Shown: positions 18,037 to 27,392 of the stretch, in pieces
Position numbering within the stretch: the first letter of the stretch is position 1
Layout of the letters: each line of letters opens with the position of its first letter
Assembly: GCA_026391005.1 (NCBI GenBank)
Contig: JAPLEV010000019.1
Location: forward strand, 1 to 64,000
Direction of reading: 5' to 3'
DNA: 64,000 nt
DNA from: Flavobacteriia bacterium
GTDB lineage: Bacteria; Bacteroidota; Bacteroidia; Flavobacteriales_D; Crocinitomicaceae
Notes under the pieces: generated by a model
What the model saw: only the letters and a program-made list of their open reading frames with translations
Told to the model about the DNA's origin: nothing
Databases searched by the model: none
Made by a program: the position numbers and the translations under genes

Positions 18037-19344
18037 TTATTCTTCCTTTGCCCAATTTAAGCGGTCGCTTTGTGAAAATTGCCACGGTGCGCCGTTGTTT
18101 TCAATATTGGTTAACATTCCTGCTAATTCAGAAGGCATTGCCGACTCCTCCATCACTAAATTTCTTCTTAAATCAATAATGATAGCCAAGGGATCTATAT
18201 TGATTGGACAAGCCTCTACGCAAGCGTTACACGAGGTACATGCCCACAACTCCTCAGGCGTAATATAATCTCCGAGTAAGGACTTATTATCCACTACTCC
18301 CTTTTTCAATTCGCCAACTTCAACCATGCGATCACGCGTATCCATCATAATTTTACGAGGCGACAATAACTTACCCGTATTATTAGCTGGGCAAACATCC
18401 GTGCAACGTCCACATTCAGTACAAGAGTAAGCGTCAAGAAGATTTTTCCATGTTAAATCCGCAACATCTTTGGCTCCGAAGCGGCCTGGAGGAGCGTCAC
18501 TTTCGGGAGGTATTGCATTAGGATCAAGCATTAATTTAACTTCATTTTCAACCGATTTCATATGAGAAAACTTACCTTTTGCTTGAAGATTTGAAAAATA
18601 AGTAGTTGGGAAAGCCAAGAGAACGTGAAGGTGTTTAGAATACGGTAAATAATTCAGAAATAAGAACACCATGGAAATGTGTCCCCACCAACCGATGCGT
18701 TCAAAAACACGCAAGGTTTCCACGTTAAAAGAATCGAATACTAATGGTCCGAGCCAAGCAGAGATTGAAAATCCAAAACTACCTTTTGCATAAGCTACAT
18801 GAGAACCTCCGCGATTATAAAGCACCTCATCCGTTCCATTCATGGTAAGAATAAAAACAATGAGCACCAGCTCCATGATTAGAATTAGATTAGCATCTTT
18901 TTTAGGCCAACCCAACAATTCAGCTTTATTAAACCGAGGCAGCGAAAGCATGTTACGGCGCCATAAGAAGGCGACTGTTGCAACAAAGGCCAGCACTGAA
19001 AGAATCTCAATAAAACTTACCATAAAGACATAAAAATCACCAAGCGAGAAATAGAACATTCTGTGCTTTCCCGTTATTCCATCAGCTATAATTTCAAGCA
19101 ATTCAATTTGGGTAATGACAAACGCCACATACAATGCTAAATGTAAGAAGGCTGCAATAGGCCGAGTGAACATTTTCTTTTGTCCGAGAGCGACCAAAAC
19201 CATTGTTTTAAGCCTTGTTAAAGGCTTATCTGATCGATTTACATCTCTTCCTAAGCGGATATTTTTTCGAATTTTATTAGCATTGAGCAAGAACAGCCCA
19301 GTAGAGAACACAAACAAAGAAATAAAAACAACTATTGATAGCAT
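18037..19344 (-). CDS. Membrane Fe-S oxidoreductase (NarI-like membrane part plus 2x 4Fe-4S)
   Basis: 435 aa. The N-terminal two thirds has about five to six membrane segments like a respiratory nitrate-reductase gamma/HdrE-type cytochrome subunit, with His residues in LHLALYVAF and elsewhere as possible haem ligands. The C-terminus has two ferredoxin motifs, CTECGRCTDVCP (near 308) and CTSCNACVEACP (near 368). Expected role: electron transfer between the quinone pool and the partner CCG protein downstream. The upstream MCE gene ends one base after this start, a tight operon join. It could be an ETF:quinone-type or HdrDE-type module; not decidable here. Confidence 0.85.
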   Translation of the reverse strand: MLSIVVFISLFVFSTGLFLLNANKIRKNIRLGRDVNRSDKPLTRLKTMVLVALGQKKMFTRPIAAFLHLALYVAFVITQIELLEIIADGITGKHRMFYFSLGDFYVFMVSFIEILSVLAFVATVAFLWRRNMLSLPRFNKAELLGWPKKDANLILIMELVLIVFILTMNGTDEVLYNRGGSHVAYAKGSFGFSISAWLGPLVFDSFNVETLRVFERIGWWGHISMVFLFLNYLPYSKHLHVLLAFPTTYFSNLQAKGKFSHMKSVENEVKLMLDPNAIPPESDAPPGRFGAKDVADLTWKNLLDAYSCTECGRCTDVCPANNTGKLLSPRKIMMDTRDRMVEVGELKKGVVDNKSLLGDYITPEELWACTSCNACVEACPINIDPLAIIIDLRRNLVMEESAMPSELAGMLTNIENNGAPWQFSQSDRLNWAKEE

Positions 19345-19345
19345 A

Positions 19346-20383
19346 TCAATCTGGCAATGAGTCTAAGAAACTAGCAAGCTTTTTTTCTTGGGTACTATTT
19401 AATTTTAGTGCTTTTGACTTCCCTCCTACTAGGGATATATTTATGTACCGTTCTGGATGTTTTTCAATATCATCAATGAGTTCTTGCAGTTGATTATTCG
19501 AATCGACTAATTCGTTATATAATTTCGCGTCATATATCAATTTCCCCAGCGTTCCTTTTCCTGAACTTGCCTCCGCTAGAATAAAATTTATTTTTTTTAA
19601 TGTCGTTTGTGCTTCTAAAATTACACCCTTAAAATCTGCAGTTACCAAATCATCTGAAACAGTTTTAAGATTACCAATTATTTTGGATATTTGATCATTA
19701 CTCTTTTTTAGGTTTAGCGTAATATTTTCAATATTTGACATAATTCGCGCAAATTGCTGTTTTTCTTCGCCAATAAATTGTTGCATTTCTTTAGCCAAAC
19801 TTCCAAAGCGAGCGATAGCTATTTTCACTTCCTTCAAGCTTTCTTCAATTTGTGAGGTGGCACTTTCATCCCAAAAAGCAGTAAGCGAACCCACCATTTT
19901 ATCAATTGAAGACATCATAGCTTGTAATTTTTGAGATATGGGATCTGCGTAAGCTTTCACTTGCGATACCATATCAACTGATATTCGTCCTGGTAAAACA
20001 CTTCCTGATTTATGAAAACCTTTAGATGTATTTAAAGGCAAAATAATTAACAATCCTTTACTTAATATATCCAGCGAACCAATTTCGACAATTGTACCTA
20101 TCGGTAGCTTAACAGAAGAATTTTGAATAGTAAATGTAATTTTAACGCGCTTTTTAGGAGATTCATTGGGCACATAATCTACACCTAAAACCTTACCCAC
20201 TATAACGCCGTTAAGCGTAACATTACTAGCAACCATCAATTGCCCTGAGTTTTCCATATAGCTGTAATAGCTTTCGTCTCCCCCGAAGAAACTATTTCCT
20301 TTTAAAAAATTAACACCCAAAACAAGAACAGCAATGGCGAGTATGGCAATAAACCCTATTTTAATTTCCTTAGAATATCTCAA
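19346..20383 (-). CDS. MCE/MlaD family protein
   Basis: 345 aa. One N-terminal membrane anchor (9-28), then an MCE domain (about 38-120; MVASNVTLNGVIVGKV and IGSLDILSKGLLIILP). A long helical, coiled-coil-like region follows (about 140-330). MCE proteins form periplasmic rings that carry lipids between membranes, usually with an MlaE/MlaF ABC transporter. No such permease is adjacent. It lies four bases after the amidase gene and one base before the Fe-S gene. Confidence 0.9.
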   Translation of the reverse strand: MRYSKEIKIGFIAILAIAVLVLGVNFLKGNSFFGGDESYYSYMENSGQLMVASNVTLNGVIVGKVLGVDYVPNESPKKRVKITFTIQNSSVKLPIGTIVEIGSLDILSKGLLIILPLNTSKGFHKSGSVLPGRISVDMVSQVKAYADPISQKLQAMMSSIDKMVGSLTAFWDESATSQIEESLKEVKIAIARFGSLAKEMQQFIGEEKQQFARIMSNIENITLNLKKSNDQISKIIGNLKTVSDDLVTADFKGVILEAQTTLKKINFILAEASSGKGTLGKLIYDAKLYNELVDSNNQLQELIDDIEKHPERYINISLVGGKSKALKLNSTQEKKLASFLDSLPD

Positions 20384-20387
20384 AGCT

Positions 20388-21524
20388 TCAATTTTCTGCT
20401 AATTTAATAGCTTTTTCTATACTAATACGCTCACCACCCAAGAAAGCAATAACAAAAGCATTTTTAAACCCTTTTTCAATTAATTCTACCTTATAATTCT
20501 TTGCTCCATCAACGTCATTTAAAAAAAATCCAGCATAATATTTAAACAAATTATCCTGCGAGTATTCTTTAACTTGTAACCCTTTAAAAACAGGAGAATT
20601 GAGGGGTATTTTAATTTCTGATGTACTTATTTGGACACTAAAGAAAAGTGATTTTTCCTTAATATAATTGGAGGTATCAGCGGCTATTATTGCTGGCTCA
20701 TTAATTTTATTCTCTATCACTTTATTGACCTTTCCTTCCCTTTCATTTTTATAGGTTATAAAAGCTTTTAACATCGATTGCGCCATTTTTTCCTGACCTT
20801 CGGCACTCCCAATAAATTTTTCTTCTGCAGGATTTGGAAGAAATCCTGTTTCAATTAAAACTGATGGCATGGTTGTTTTATACAAAACAAGAAATCCTGC
20901 CTGTTTTACACCACGATCGTAACGTCCGAGCTGTTTAAATTCTTTTTGAAGCAATTCAGCAAATCGAATTGAATTATCAAGGTTAACTGACATTTGCAAT
21001 TGGATACCAATAATGGCGTCGGGCGACATATCAAAATCTCCATACTTCGCCCCTTTGTCATCTTCTAAGGTAATAATCGCATTTTCCGTTTCTGCCACTT
21101 TTTGTTGCGACTCTGTTCGATGAAGCCCCAAGACATAGCTTTCTGTACCATAAGCTGAGGAGCTTCCTGCATTAGCGTGAATGCATATAAATAAATCGGC
21201 ATTTGCCTTATTGGCAATATTAGCTCGCTCAAACAACTCAACAAACACATCTTTATCCCGAGTGAAGATTACCTTTACACCAGGATATTGAGCCTTAATT
21301 AATTCTCCTAAACGTAAGGCCATAGCCAAGCAAACCACCTTTTCTTGGGCAAAAGAACCATGGCAGCCAGGGTCTTTGCCTCCGTGTCCGGCATCGATAA
21401 CAATGGTCTTTATTACTTGATTTTCTGCATTTCTAGCTTGGGCTAGCCCAAACTTTACTGGAAGCATAAAAGCCACCAACATGATAATAAATAAAGGTCT
21501 AAAAAAAACGTTCATTGCACACAT
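20388..21524 (-). CDS. N-acetylmuramoyl-L-alanine amidase (AmiC type) with C-terminal SPOR-like region
   Basis: 378 aa. Signal peptide about 1-29 (ending LAQA). The Amidase_3 domain spans about 38-270, with zinc ligands His47 (DAGHGG), Glu61 and His116 (CIHANAG) and catalytic Glu225 (VLIETGF). The last ~80 residues (FFSVQISTSEIKI to AFVIAFLGGERI) look like a SPOR-type peptidoglycan-binding fold. It cleaves the bond between MurNAc and the peptide stem in the periplasm, for cell separation. First gene of the operon with MCE and Fe-S proteins, divergent from lptD. A second Met (codon 4, 21515) could be the true start. Confidence 0.93.
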   Translation of the reverse strand: MCAMNVFFRPLFIIMLVAFMLPVKFGLAQARNAENQVIKTIVIDAGHGGKDPGCHGSFAQEKVVCLAMALRLGELIKAQYPGVKVIFTRDKDVFVELFERANIANKANADLFICIHANAGSSSAYGTESYVLGLHRTESQQKVAETENAIITLEDDKGAKYGDFDMSPDAIIGIQLQMSVNLDNSIRFAELLQKEFKQLGRYDRGVKQAGFLVLYKTTMPSVLIETGFLPNPAEEKFIGSAEGQEKMAQSMLKAFITYKNEREGKVNKVIENKINEPAIIAADTSNYIKEKSLFFSVQISTSEIKIPLNSPVFKGLQVKEYSQDNLFKYYAGFFLNDVDGAKNYKVELIEKGFKNAFVIAFLGGERISIEKAIKLAEN

Positions 21525-21544
21525 AACGAATTTTGGTAGCTTTG
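21515..21544 (+). promoter_or_regulatory. Promoter of lptD (TTG-N19-TAGCTTTG)
   Basis: TTG at 21515-21517, 19 bases, then TAGCTTTG at 21537-21544: an exact match to the Bacteroidota sigma-factor consensus. Predicted start of transcription is near 21548, giving a leader of about 35 bases. The -33 element overlaps the first codons of the divergent amidase gene. Confidence 0.65.
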
Positions 21545-21563
21545 TATCAAATTAACTCTTTGA

Positions 21564-21571
21564 CAAATATA
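21564..21571 (-). promoter_or_regulatory. Candidate -7 box of the amidase operon
   Basis: On the minus strand this reads TATATTTG, an exact TAnnTTTG match, about 40 bases before the amidase ATG. No good -33 TTG is visible. It lies back to back with the lptD promoter, so the two transcription units may interfere. Confidence 0.4.
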
Positions 21572-21582
21572 ATTTTTATTAA

Positions 21583-24120
21583 TTGACAGTAAATAAGTCA
21601 TTCTATCGAATTATCTTCGCAACATTGTTAATAATGCAGGCATCACTTGCAGTAATTGGGCAAACAGGCGTTTTAAAAGACACTATTTCCATTATTGACA
21701 CAAGTATCACCGAAGTTATTTTATATTCCGCTACTGATTCAATTCACAACGATTTAAAAGAAAGAAAAGTTCATTTGTATGGCAACGCCAAAGTTGAAAT
21801 GGGGGACATAAAGTTAACAGCAGGATACATTTTAATTGATCTTAATTCAAATGAAATACAAGCATCCTTCCGCTACGACAAGGATAGTAATAAGTTAGAA
21901 TTCCCATCCTTTACAGACGGGCAAGAGGCGATTACTTGTTTGAGAATGCGTTACAACACAAAAACCGAGAAAGGATATATTGAAGAATTGGCTTTGAAAC
22001 AAGACGAGTTATATTTTCATATGGGTGAGGCCAAGAAATACCCTAATGATGAAATACATTTAAAAAAAGGACGATTAACAACCTGCGATTTAGAGGACCC
22101 ACATTACCATTTTTTGTTATCAAAGGCCGTTATGGTTCCCGACAAACGTATTGTTACCGGACCAATAAATTTATGGGTAAAAGGGATTCCAACACCTTTG
22201 GGTCTTCCTTTTGCTATTATCCCTCAGCAAAAAGAGCGGACACATGGTCTATTATTCCCAGAGTTCATTCCTATTTCACAATATGGATTTGGGATTCAAA
22301 ATTTGGGATATTATTTTCCAATCAATGACCGGCTTCAAACAAGTGCTTATATAAACCTTTATAGCAGAGGGAGTTGGGGCCTAAGGAATGATTTAGATTA
22401 TTCAAGACGATACGCCTTTAGCGGTAAACTATCAATGGGGCTTCAACAATTTAGGCAAGGTTTTCCATACAATAATTCACAGAACAAAGTTTCGATTGTT
22501 TGGACACATCGAAAAGAAGCAAAATCAAATCCCTTATGGGCATTTTCATCCAATGTTAATTTTATTTCGGATAATAATACCAAAAATAATTTGGATCCCA
22601 TTAATCCTCAATATTTTAATAATAGTTTTAACTCAGATATCAATTTAAATAGGACTTTCCCAGGGAAGCCGCTTACAATGGGCATGAAAATATCCCTCCG
22701 ACAAAATTCAATTGCCAAAAATATTTCATTAACTAGTCCGATATTTAATGCCAACGTAACACGCGTATTTCCATTCAAAAATATTGTAAAAAATCCAAAA
22801 AAAGAATGGCAAAAAACTTTGGCCCGCATCGGTTTGAGCTATTCGATGGAAAGCCAAAATAAATCGACTTTTAGCGACTCTCTTTTGACAAATTTTGATT
22901 TTCAAGGCATTGGAAATGAGTTCATGAATGGTGTTAATCAGGCCATTATAATGCAGACAACTACCGGATTTTTTAAAAATGCCGTTAAGATAACGCCCAG
23001 TTTAACCTATGGGAATAAAATTAATTTTCAACAAATTGAAAAAAAATACAACCCATTGACTAACGGGACACAGGTAGATACCATAACGAAAACCGGTATG
23101 GCTAATGAATTTAGCATGAACATTAACCTTACCACCGTACTTTATAGTTATTACCGCTTTATTGGTAAAAATAAGCCCTTGTTAAGGCACCTAATGACCC
23201 CAAGTATTGGTTATCGATTTGTTCCTTTGATCAATCCCCTAGTGACCGCTAATGCCGGCGCAAACCAATCCCTAATTAGTTACTCTAGCTACGAAAGAAG
23301 CATCTATAATGTTGGAAATTCCAGCAAATCATCTTTTTTAACATTTGGAATAAATAATTCCTTGGAGCTAAAAGTTAAATCAGAGAAAGACACCCTTACA
23401 GGTTACCAAAAAATTAGATTAATTGATCAATTTTCAATAACCGGAAATTACGACTTTAATAAAGATTCCATGAATCTATCAAACATCCAATTAAATTTGC
23501 GTGTAAGTCCTTTTTCTTGGCTGAACTTTGTTGCAAACGCGGGATTTAGCCCTTATGCTTGGAATACAAGTAGTGGAAAAACTATTGGAACTTATGCCAT
23601 AAAAGCAGGGCAAAGTTTGGGTCGCTTTTTATCTAATAACTTCACTTCTACCCTCACATTTGCGACAAGAAAAAGCCGGGAAATTATAGAAGATACGAAA
23701 GAGACAATAAAAACAAATTGGAACAGTGACTTTAATCAATTCAGTTTACATCCCGAACAGGTAATTTATTTTAATATACCCTGGAAAGTCAATTTATCTC
23801 ACGTTTATTCTATCAATGCAAACACATCAAAAACAGTAATAAACAATAATAATTATTCTTTTGTACAGACGCTTGTTTTGAATGGCGACATAAGTTTCAC
23901 CAAGCGCTGGAATATGGCAAGTAATATCAACTTCGACATACAATCGAAGCAATTAACAAACATAAACTTTTCATTAAATCGAAATTTACATTGTTGGGCC
24001 TTATCCTTTTATTGGACTCCAATTGGGGGAAACAAAAGTTTTTTATTAAGTATTCGAAATACTTCTTCCATCTTCAGAGATGCAAAAATAGAGGTACGGA
24101 AACCACCAAGCTTTTTATAG
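21583..24120 (+). CDS. lptD: LPS-assembly outer-membrane protein LptD-like
   Basis: 845 aa. The predicted start is a TTG directly after an in-frame stop; the first ATG is at codon 19, inside the hydrophobic core of the signal peptide (RIIFATLLIMQASLAVIGQ), so the TTG is favoured. An OstA/LptA-like N-terminal domain (HLYGNAKVEMGDIKLTAGYI) is followed by the family's KGRLTTCDLEDPHYHF and GIPTPLGLPFAIIP region, then a beta-barrel with many alternating strands. LptD inserts LPS into the outer leaflet together with LptE. The final residues are rich in aromatics as in barrel proteins. The gene ends one base from the convergent OmpA-like gene. Confidence 0.92.
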   Translation: MTVNKSFYRIIFATLLIMQASLAVIGQTGVLKDTISIIDTSITEVILYSATDSIHNDLKERKVHLYGNAKVEMGDIKLTAGYILIDLNSNEIQASFRYDKDSNKLEFPSFTDGQEAITCLRMRYNTKTEKGYIEELALKQDELYFHMGEAKKYPNDEIHLKKGRLTTCDLEDPHYHFLLSKAVMVPDKRIVTGPINLWVKGIPTPLGLPFAIIPQQKERTHGLLFPEFIPISQYGFGIQNLGYYFPINDRLQTSAYINLYSRGSWGLRNDLDYSRRYAFSGKLSMGLQQFRQGFPYNNSQNKVSIVWTHRKEAKSNPLWAFSSNVNFISDNNTKNNLDPINPQYFNNSFNSDINLNRTFPGKPLTMGMKISLRQNSIAKNISLTSPIFNANVTRVFPFKNIVKNPKKEWQKTLARIGLSYSMESQNKSTFSDSLLTNFDFQGIGNEFMNGVNQAIIMQTTTGFFKNAVKITPSLTYGNKINFQQIEKKYNPLTNGTQVDTITKTGMANEFSMNINLTTVLYSYYRFIGKNKPLLRHLMTPSIGYRFVPLINPLVTANAGANQSLISYSSYERSIYNVGNSSKSSFLTFGINNSLELKVKSEKDTLTGYQKIRLIDQFSITGNYDFNKDSMNLSNIQLNLRVSPFSWLNFVANAGFSPYAWNTSSGKTIGTYAIKAGQSLGRFLSNNFTSTLTFATRKSREIIEDTKETIKTNWNSDFNQFSLHPEQVIYFNIPWKVNLSHVYSINANTSKTVINNNNYSFVQTLVLNGDISFTKRWNMASNINFDIQSKQLTNINFSLNRNLHCWALSFYWTPIGGNKSFLLSIRNTSSIFRDAKIEVRKPPSFL

Positions 24121-24121
24121 A

Positions 24122-25039
24122 TTAATCGATATAAAGTAGGATTTTTGGCCCAACGACCATACTAATTGTGGTTATTCTTCGATCAGGGTTATTGGCTTTA
24201 CCATTTTCAATTTGTTTGGGAGGTAAATTTTCACCTTGGCCAAAAAATTTGACATTATATGATAACTTTAACTTAGCTTTTAGCTCAGTAAGTTGTTTTT
24301 CGAATTCCGCAGCAACTGCAGCGGCTCTTCTATTGGATAAATCAAGATTCATTGCCGCTCTTTCCTTTGGATTTCCTGACCCTTGAAGGTCAGAATAGCC
24401 ATTAATTAGCAATATCGTACGATAATCCTCTTGATCAAAGACATTCTCATTATGCTGATCCAGGTATATTTTCCATTCAGAAATATCATTAGAAATAGTT
24501 TCAATCAATTTTGTTATCGCCAGTTTACCCTCTTTGGTTAGCAAAGAGCTTCCTGTATCAAAACTAATATCAGCAGATATATTTTTAATTTCTTTATTAG
24601 AAACAATTAATTCACCTACTGGATAAATATAATGAAATAATAAATCATTTAATTCTAAGGCCAAAAGCAAGGACTTCTCATGACCTGCAGGAGAATATGG
24701 ATCTGTTTCATTAAGTGAATTAATAATTTGTTGCGTTCTTTCGATTAATTTATCTAATTGAGCATCTATTTCAGTAATACGCTCAGTGCTATCAATAGAA
24801 TAGAACATTTTTTTTTGATCTTCTAATCTGCGCATTGCCTCATCAGCTTTCTCCAACGTTTCTGCTAGACTTTTTTCGCGTTCCGCTTGTTTACGATTAA
24901 AATTGTTTACTTCTGTCTCGCCTTGCTGACCTCAAAAAACCGTTGTTTTATACTTCGGTTTTACTAAAACACCCGAATCTTTACAAGAAGATAAAAGAAT
25001 GAAAAATGTAATAAAAAAAAGTACCGTTGAATTGTTCAT
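24122..25039 (-). pseudogene. OmpA-like lipoprotein interrupted by an in-frame TGA
   Basis: From an ATG at 25039 the frame encodes a lipoprotein signal (FILLSSCKDSG, Cys19) and then KTTVF, followed by TGA at 24932-24934 (codon 36). Without any frame change the sequence continues as GQQGETEVNNFNRKQAERE, a coiled coil (about 45-120) and an OmpA-type peptidoglycan-binding domain (ISFDTGSSLLTKEGK, LLINGYSDLQGSG, NNPDRRITTISMVV) to 24122. A one-base change (TGA to GGA) would restore a 305-aa protein. The downstream part alone could start only at an internal Met (24856) and would lack an export signal. Pseudogene, strain mutation or sequencing error are all possible. Confidence 0.8.
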
Positions 25040-25117
25040 ATTTTTAAAGTTAGCAAATATTGGTTAAAACTAAAATTTTAAATTTCAATTTTAAATAAAA
25101 TTAAATAAAAAAATCGT

Positions 25118-25999
25118 TTAGCAGCTTTTTACTTCTGTTCGTTGCTGAAGGACGTATGTATATTTAGCACCAAAAAATATAATCTGCGCAGAATAATTAA
25201 CCCAAGCTAAGAGAATAAATAGGGAACCTATTATACCTGATTTCCCAAGAAAAAAATAGTTTTGCAGGTAATACTTTATGCCCAGTTGGCTTCCATATAA
25301 AAGTAATGCGGTAAGAAATGCGCCTTTTAACGCTATTATTCCTAGAACCTTGGCATCATTAACATATTTAAACATGATCCAAAAAATTATCACATTACTC
25401 AAAATTGATAAGCTGTGATGGAATAGCGACATGCTAAGATTAACAAAACCATTATTGGAAATTACCCAATGCTCCAAAAGAGAAACAACAAAGATTTGTA
25501 AAAAATAAAATAATATGATTAAAAGAGCGAAACCAGCCAATAAGAAAACGGATAAAAATCGAAATCTTATCAAATCTAGAATAATATTTTTGCCATCGTT
25601 TTGCGTAAAACCAAAGAATTCATTTAAACTTCTCTTCAAGGATACAAGAAATGCAGAACAAGCAAAAAGCAATACAAAAACACTAATAATCCCGATAAAC
25701 CAACCTCCGTTACCTATATCAATAACCTTTAAATAGTCAATTATTGTGTCAGTATCAGATATACCCACCCTATCGTAAAATAACTGTTGAATAATTGAAA
25801 TCATTTTTTCTCGACCAACAATTTCACCGAATGAAGCAATTGATAAATACAAAATAGGGAACAAGGCAAATAGCGTATAATAGGCAAGCGCTGCGCCATG
25901 AAAAAAAGCGCCTTCTTTAATATATTCAATAAAAGCGTCTTTCAACACAATGATATTAAAGAATAAACGGTCTTTTCTTGTTTTTTTTATTAATGTCAA
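25118..25999 (-). CDS. YihY/BrkB family inner-membrane protein
   Basis: 293 aa with six predicted membrane helices. Family signatures: GAALAYYTLFALFPILYL near 35-53, and the C-terminal GSLFILLAWVNYSAQIIFFGA helix. Early annotations called this family ribonuclease BN, which was later shown to be wrong; its function is unknown. Its start overlaps the end of the ABC ATPase gene by 44 bases, so the two are co-translated. About 78 bases of AT-rich DNA with no visible feature separate it from the broken lipoprotein gene. Confidence 0.9.
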   Translation of the reverse strand: MTLIKKTRKDRLFFNIIVLKDAFIEYIKEGAFFHGAALAYYTLFALFPILYLSIASFGEIVGREKMISIIQQLFYDRVGISDTDTIIDYLKVIDIGNGGWFIGIISVFVLLFACSAFLVSLKRSLNEFFGFTQNDGKNIILDLIRFRFLSVFLLAGFALLIILFYFLQIFVVSLLEHWVISNNGFVNLSMSLFHHSLSILSNVIIFWIMFKYVNDAKVLGIIALKGAFLTALLLYGSQLGIKYYLQNYFFLGKSGIIGSLFILLAWVNYSAQIIFFGAKYTYVLQQRTEVKSC

Positions 26000-26900
26000 T
26001 GGATATATTATTTTTAAACGGTTCGAAGCTCAGAAGAATAATCTCCTCATTTTTTAAAGAATAAAAATAATTATAATATACCACACCAAGAAAAACAGAA
26101 GCAATATAATTCAATTCAATACCACCCCTTAGATTTTCGGTATATTCATCTGGGCGAAACAGAATCTTTTTTTCATTTAATGAAATAGTATTAATAGGTC
26201 CAAATAACATTGCATCGGATTTACTAGTTGAATTGTAATAGGCATCTAGCGGTTGTTTTTTGCGACTAAGTCGGCCATTTTTTAAAATACATACTGTATC
26301 AGAAATCCCTAAAATTTCTTGTCCGTCATGTGAAACGATAACTATTGCCACCCCCTCTTTTTCTCTAATTTTAAGCAAATAATTTGTTAGTTTCAGGCGC
26401 AATCTTGCATCTAGATGAGCAAAAGGTTCATCAAGAAGAAGCAATTTCGTCTTTCTAGAAATTGCCCTTGCAATAGCAAGACGTTGCTGTTCACCACCCG
26501 AAAGTAAGATTGCTTTTTGCCCACGTAAAGATTTCAACTCAAAAAGATTTAGCATTTGCTCAACCCTTCGTTGTCTCTGATCATTGGGAAGAAATAAAAT
26601 AGATTCACGAATATTCTCCTCAACGGTGTGATAAACATCAAGCTTAAAGTCTTGATTAACTAATTCCACTCCAGAAGATCCCGGAATTAAACGCAATGAT
26701 GATTTAGGTTGCAGTTGATCATTCAGCCAAACATCACCGCTATCTTGATCAATCAAACCAGCCATAATTTTTAAGAGCGACGATTTTCCTGCTCCACTTT
26801 TTCCTACCAAGCCGATTATTTCACCTTTACTAATCGTAAGTGATACCTTGGATAAAACTTCTGATTCAAAAGATAAGGATATGTCATTAGCTCGAAACAT
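25956..26900 (-). CDS. ABC transporter ATP-binding protein with TOBE-like C-terminus
   Basis: 314 aa. Walker A GKSGAGKS (33-40), signature LSGGEQQ (133-139), Walker B LLLLDEP (153-159) and switch His191 (VSHDG) are all intact, so it should hydrolyse ATP. The C-terminal ~80 residues (FRPDEYTENL, LGVVYYNYFYSLKNEEIILL) resemble a TOBE domain as in the CysA/PotA import ATPases. No permease or binding protein lies nearby. It starts on the ATGA stop-start overlap with the gene upstream and overlaps yihY downstream. Confidence 0.88.
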   Translation of the reverse strand: MFRANDISLSFESEVLSKVSLTISKGEIIGLVGKSGAGKSSLLKIMAGLIDQDSGDVWLNDQLQPKSSLRLIPGSSGVELVNQDFKLDVYHTVEENIRESILFLPNDQRQRRVEQMLNLFELKSLRGQKAILLSGGEQQRLAIARAISRKTKLLLLDEPFAHLDARLRLKLTNYLLKIREKEGVAIVIVSHDGQEILGISDTVCILKNGRLSRKKQPLDAYYNSTSKSDAMLFGPINTISLNEKKILFRPDEYTENLRGGIELNYIASVFLGVVYYNYFYSLKNEEIILLSFEPFKNNISIDINKKNKKRPFIL

Positions 26901-27328
26901 CAGGAAGACAACTCTTTTGGGAACTCTTTTGTAGATATATAAATTCCTGGTATTGGATTAGCGAATGGCTCTAAATCCTTTAAGAATAATTTAACGATAA
27001 ATTGCTCTGTATTTTTTGATATTTGTATTTTTTCGATAATAGATTCCGAAGCACCCACGAAACAAACGGGAGCATTTTCAGATACTATTTTAATTAAGCG
27101 CATAGCTAAAATTTCAAATTGAAAATCTTCGCCATTTGCATAAGAACCTTTTAATTGATAAGATTCATCCTTTAATTCCTCTACTGATAATACGCTTGAG
27201 GAAATTTGCAATTCATCTTCCCAATGATTTTTAACATTATCGGCAGAGGGCTTTCCATCGTGTTTTTCATCCGCAATAGCTTGTGAAAACAACTCATTTA
27301 TTTGATAACACAAAACAACACATTTCAT
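26900..27328 (-). CDS. Conserved hypothetical protein upstream of the ABC ATPase
   Basis: 142 aa, not recognised. No signal peptide and no membrane segment. The sequence is mixed alpha/beta with a central hydrophobic strand (ILAMRLIKIVSENAPVCFVG). Its stop codon overlaps the start of the ABC ATPase (ATGA), so the two genes are translationally coupled and it may be an accessory to that ATPase. It is the first gene of the three-gene minus-strand operon ending in yihY. Confidence 0.6.
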   Translation of the reverse strand: MKCVVLCYQINELFSQAIADEKHDGKPSADNVKNHWEDELQISSSVLSVEELKDESYQLKGSYANGEDFQFEILAMRLIKIVSENAPVCFVGASESIIEKIQISKNTEQFIVKLFLKDLEPFANPIPGIYISTKEFPKELSS

Positions 27329-27375
27329 AAAAATATCTTTTGTATAAAATTAATTCAAATTCATATAGAAAAAAT

Positions 27376-27383
27376 TACATTTG
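27376..27383 (+). promoter_or_regulatory. -7 box that rules out the upstream TTG start of the SDR gene
   Basis: TACATTTG matches TAnnTTTG exactly. Its last three bases overlap a potential TTG start at 27381, so translation must begin downstream, at the ATG at 27393. No clear -33 TTG at the usual spacing. Confidence 0.45.
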
Positions 27384-27392
27384 TCTAAACTT

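Noticed and set aside
24932..24934. Selenocysteine or stop-codon reassignment at the in-frame TGA
   Set aside because: No Cys/Sec site is expected in this linker of an OmpA lipoprotein, no adjacent SECIS-like stem was seen, and other genes here use TGA as stop.
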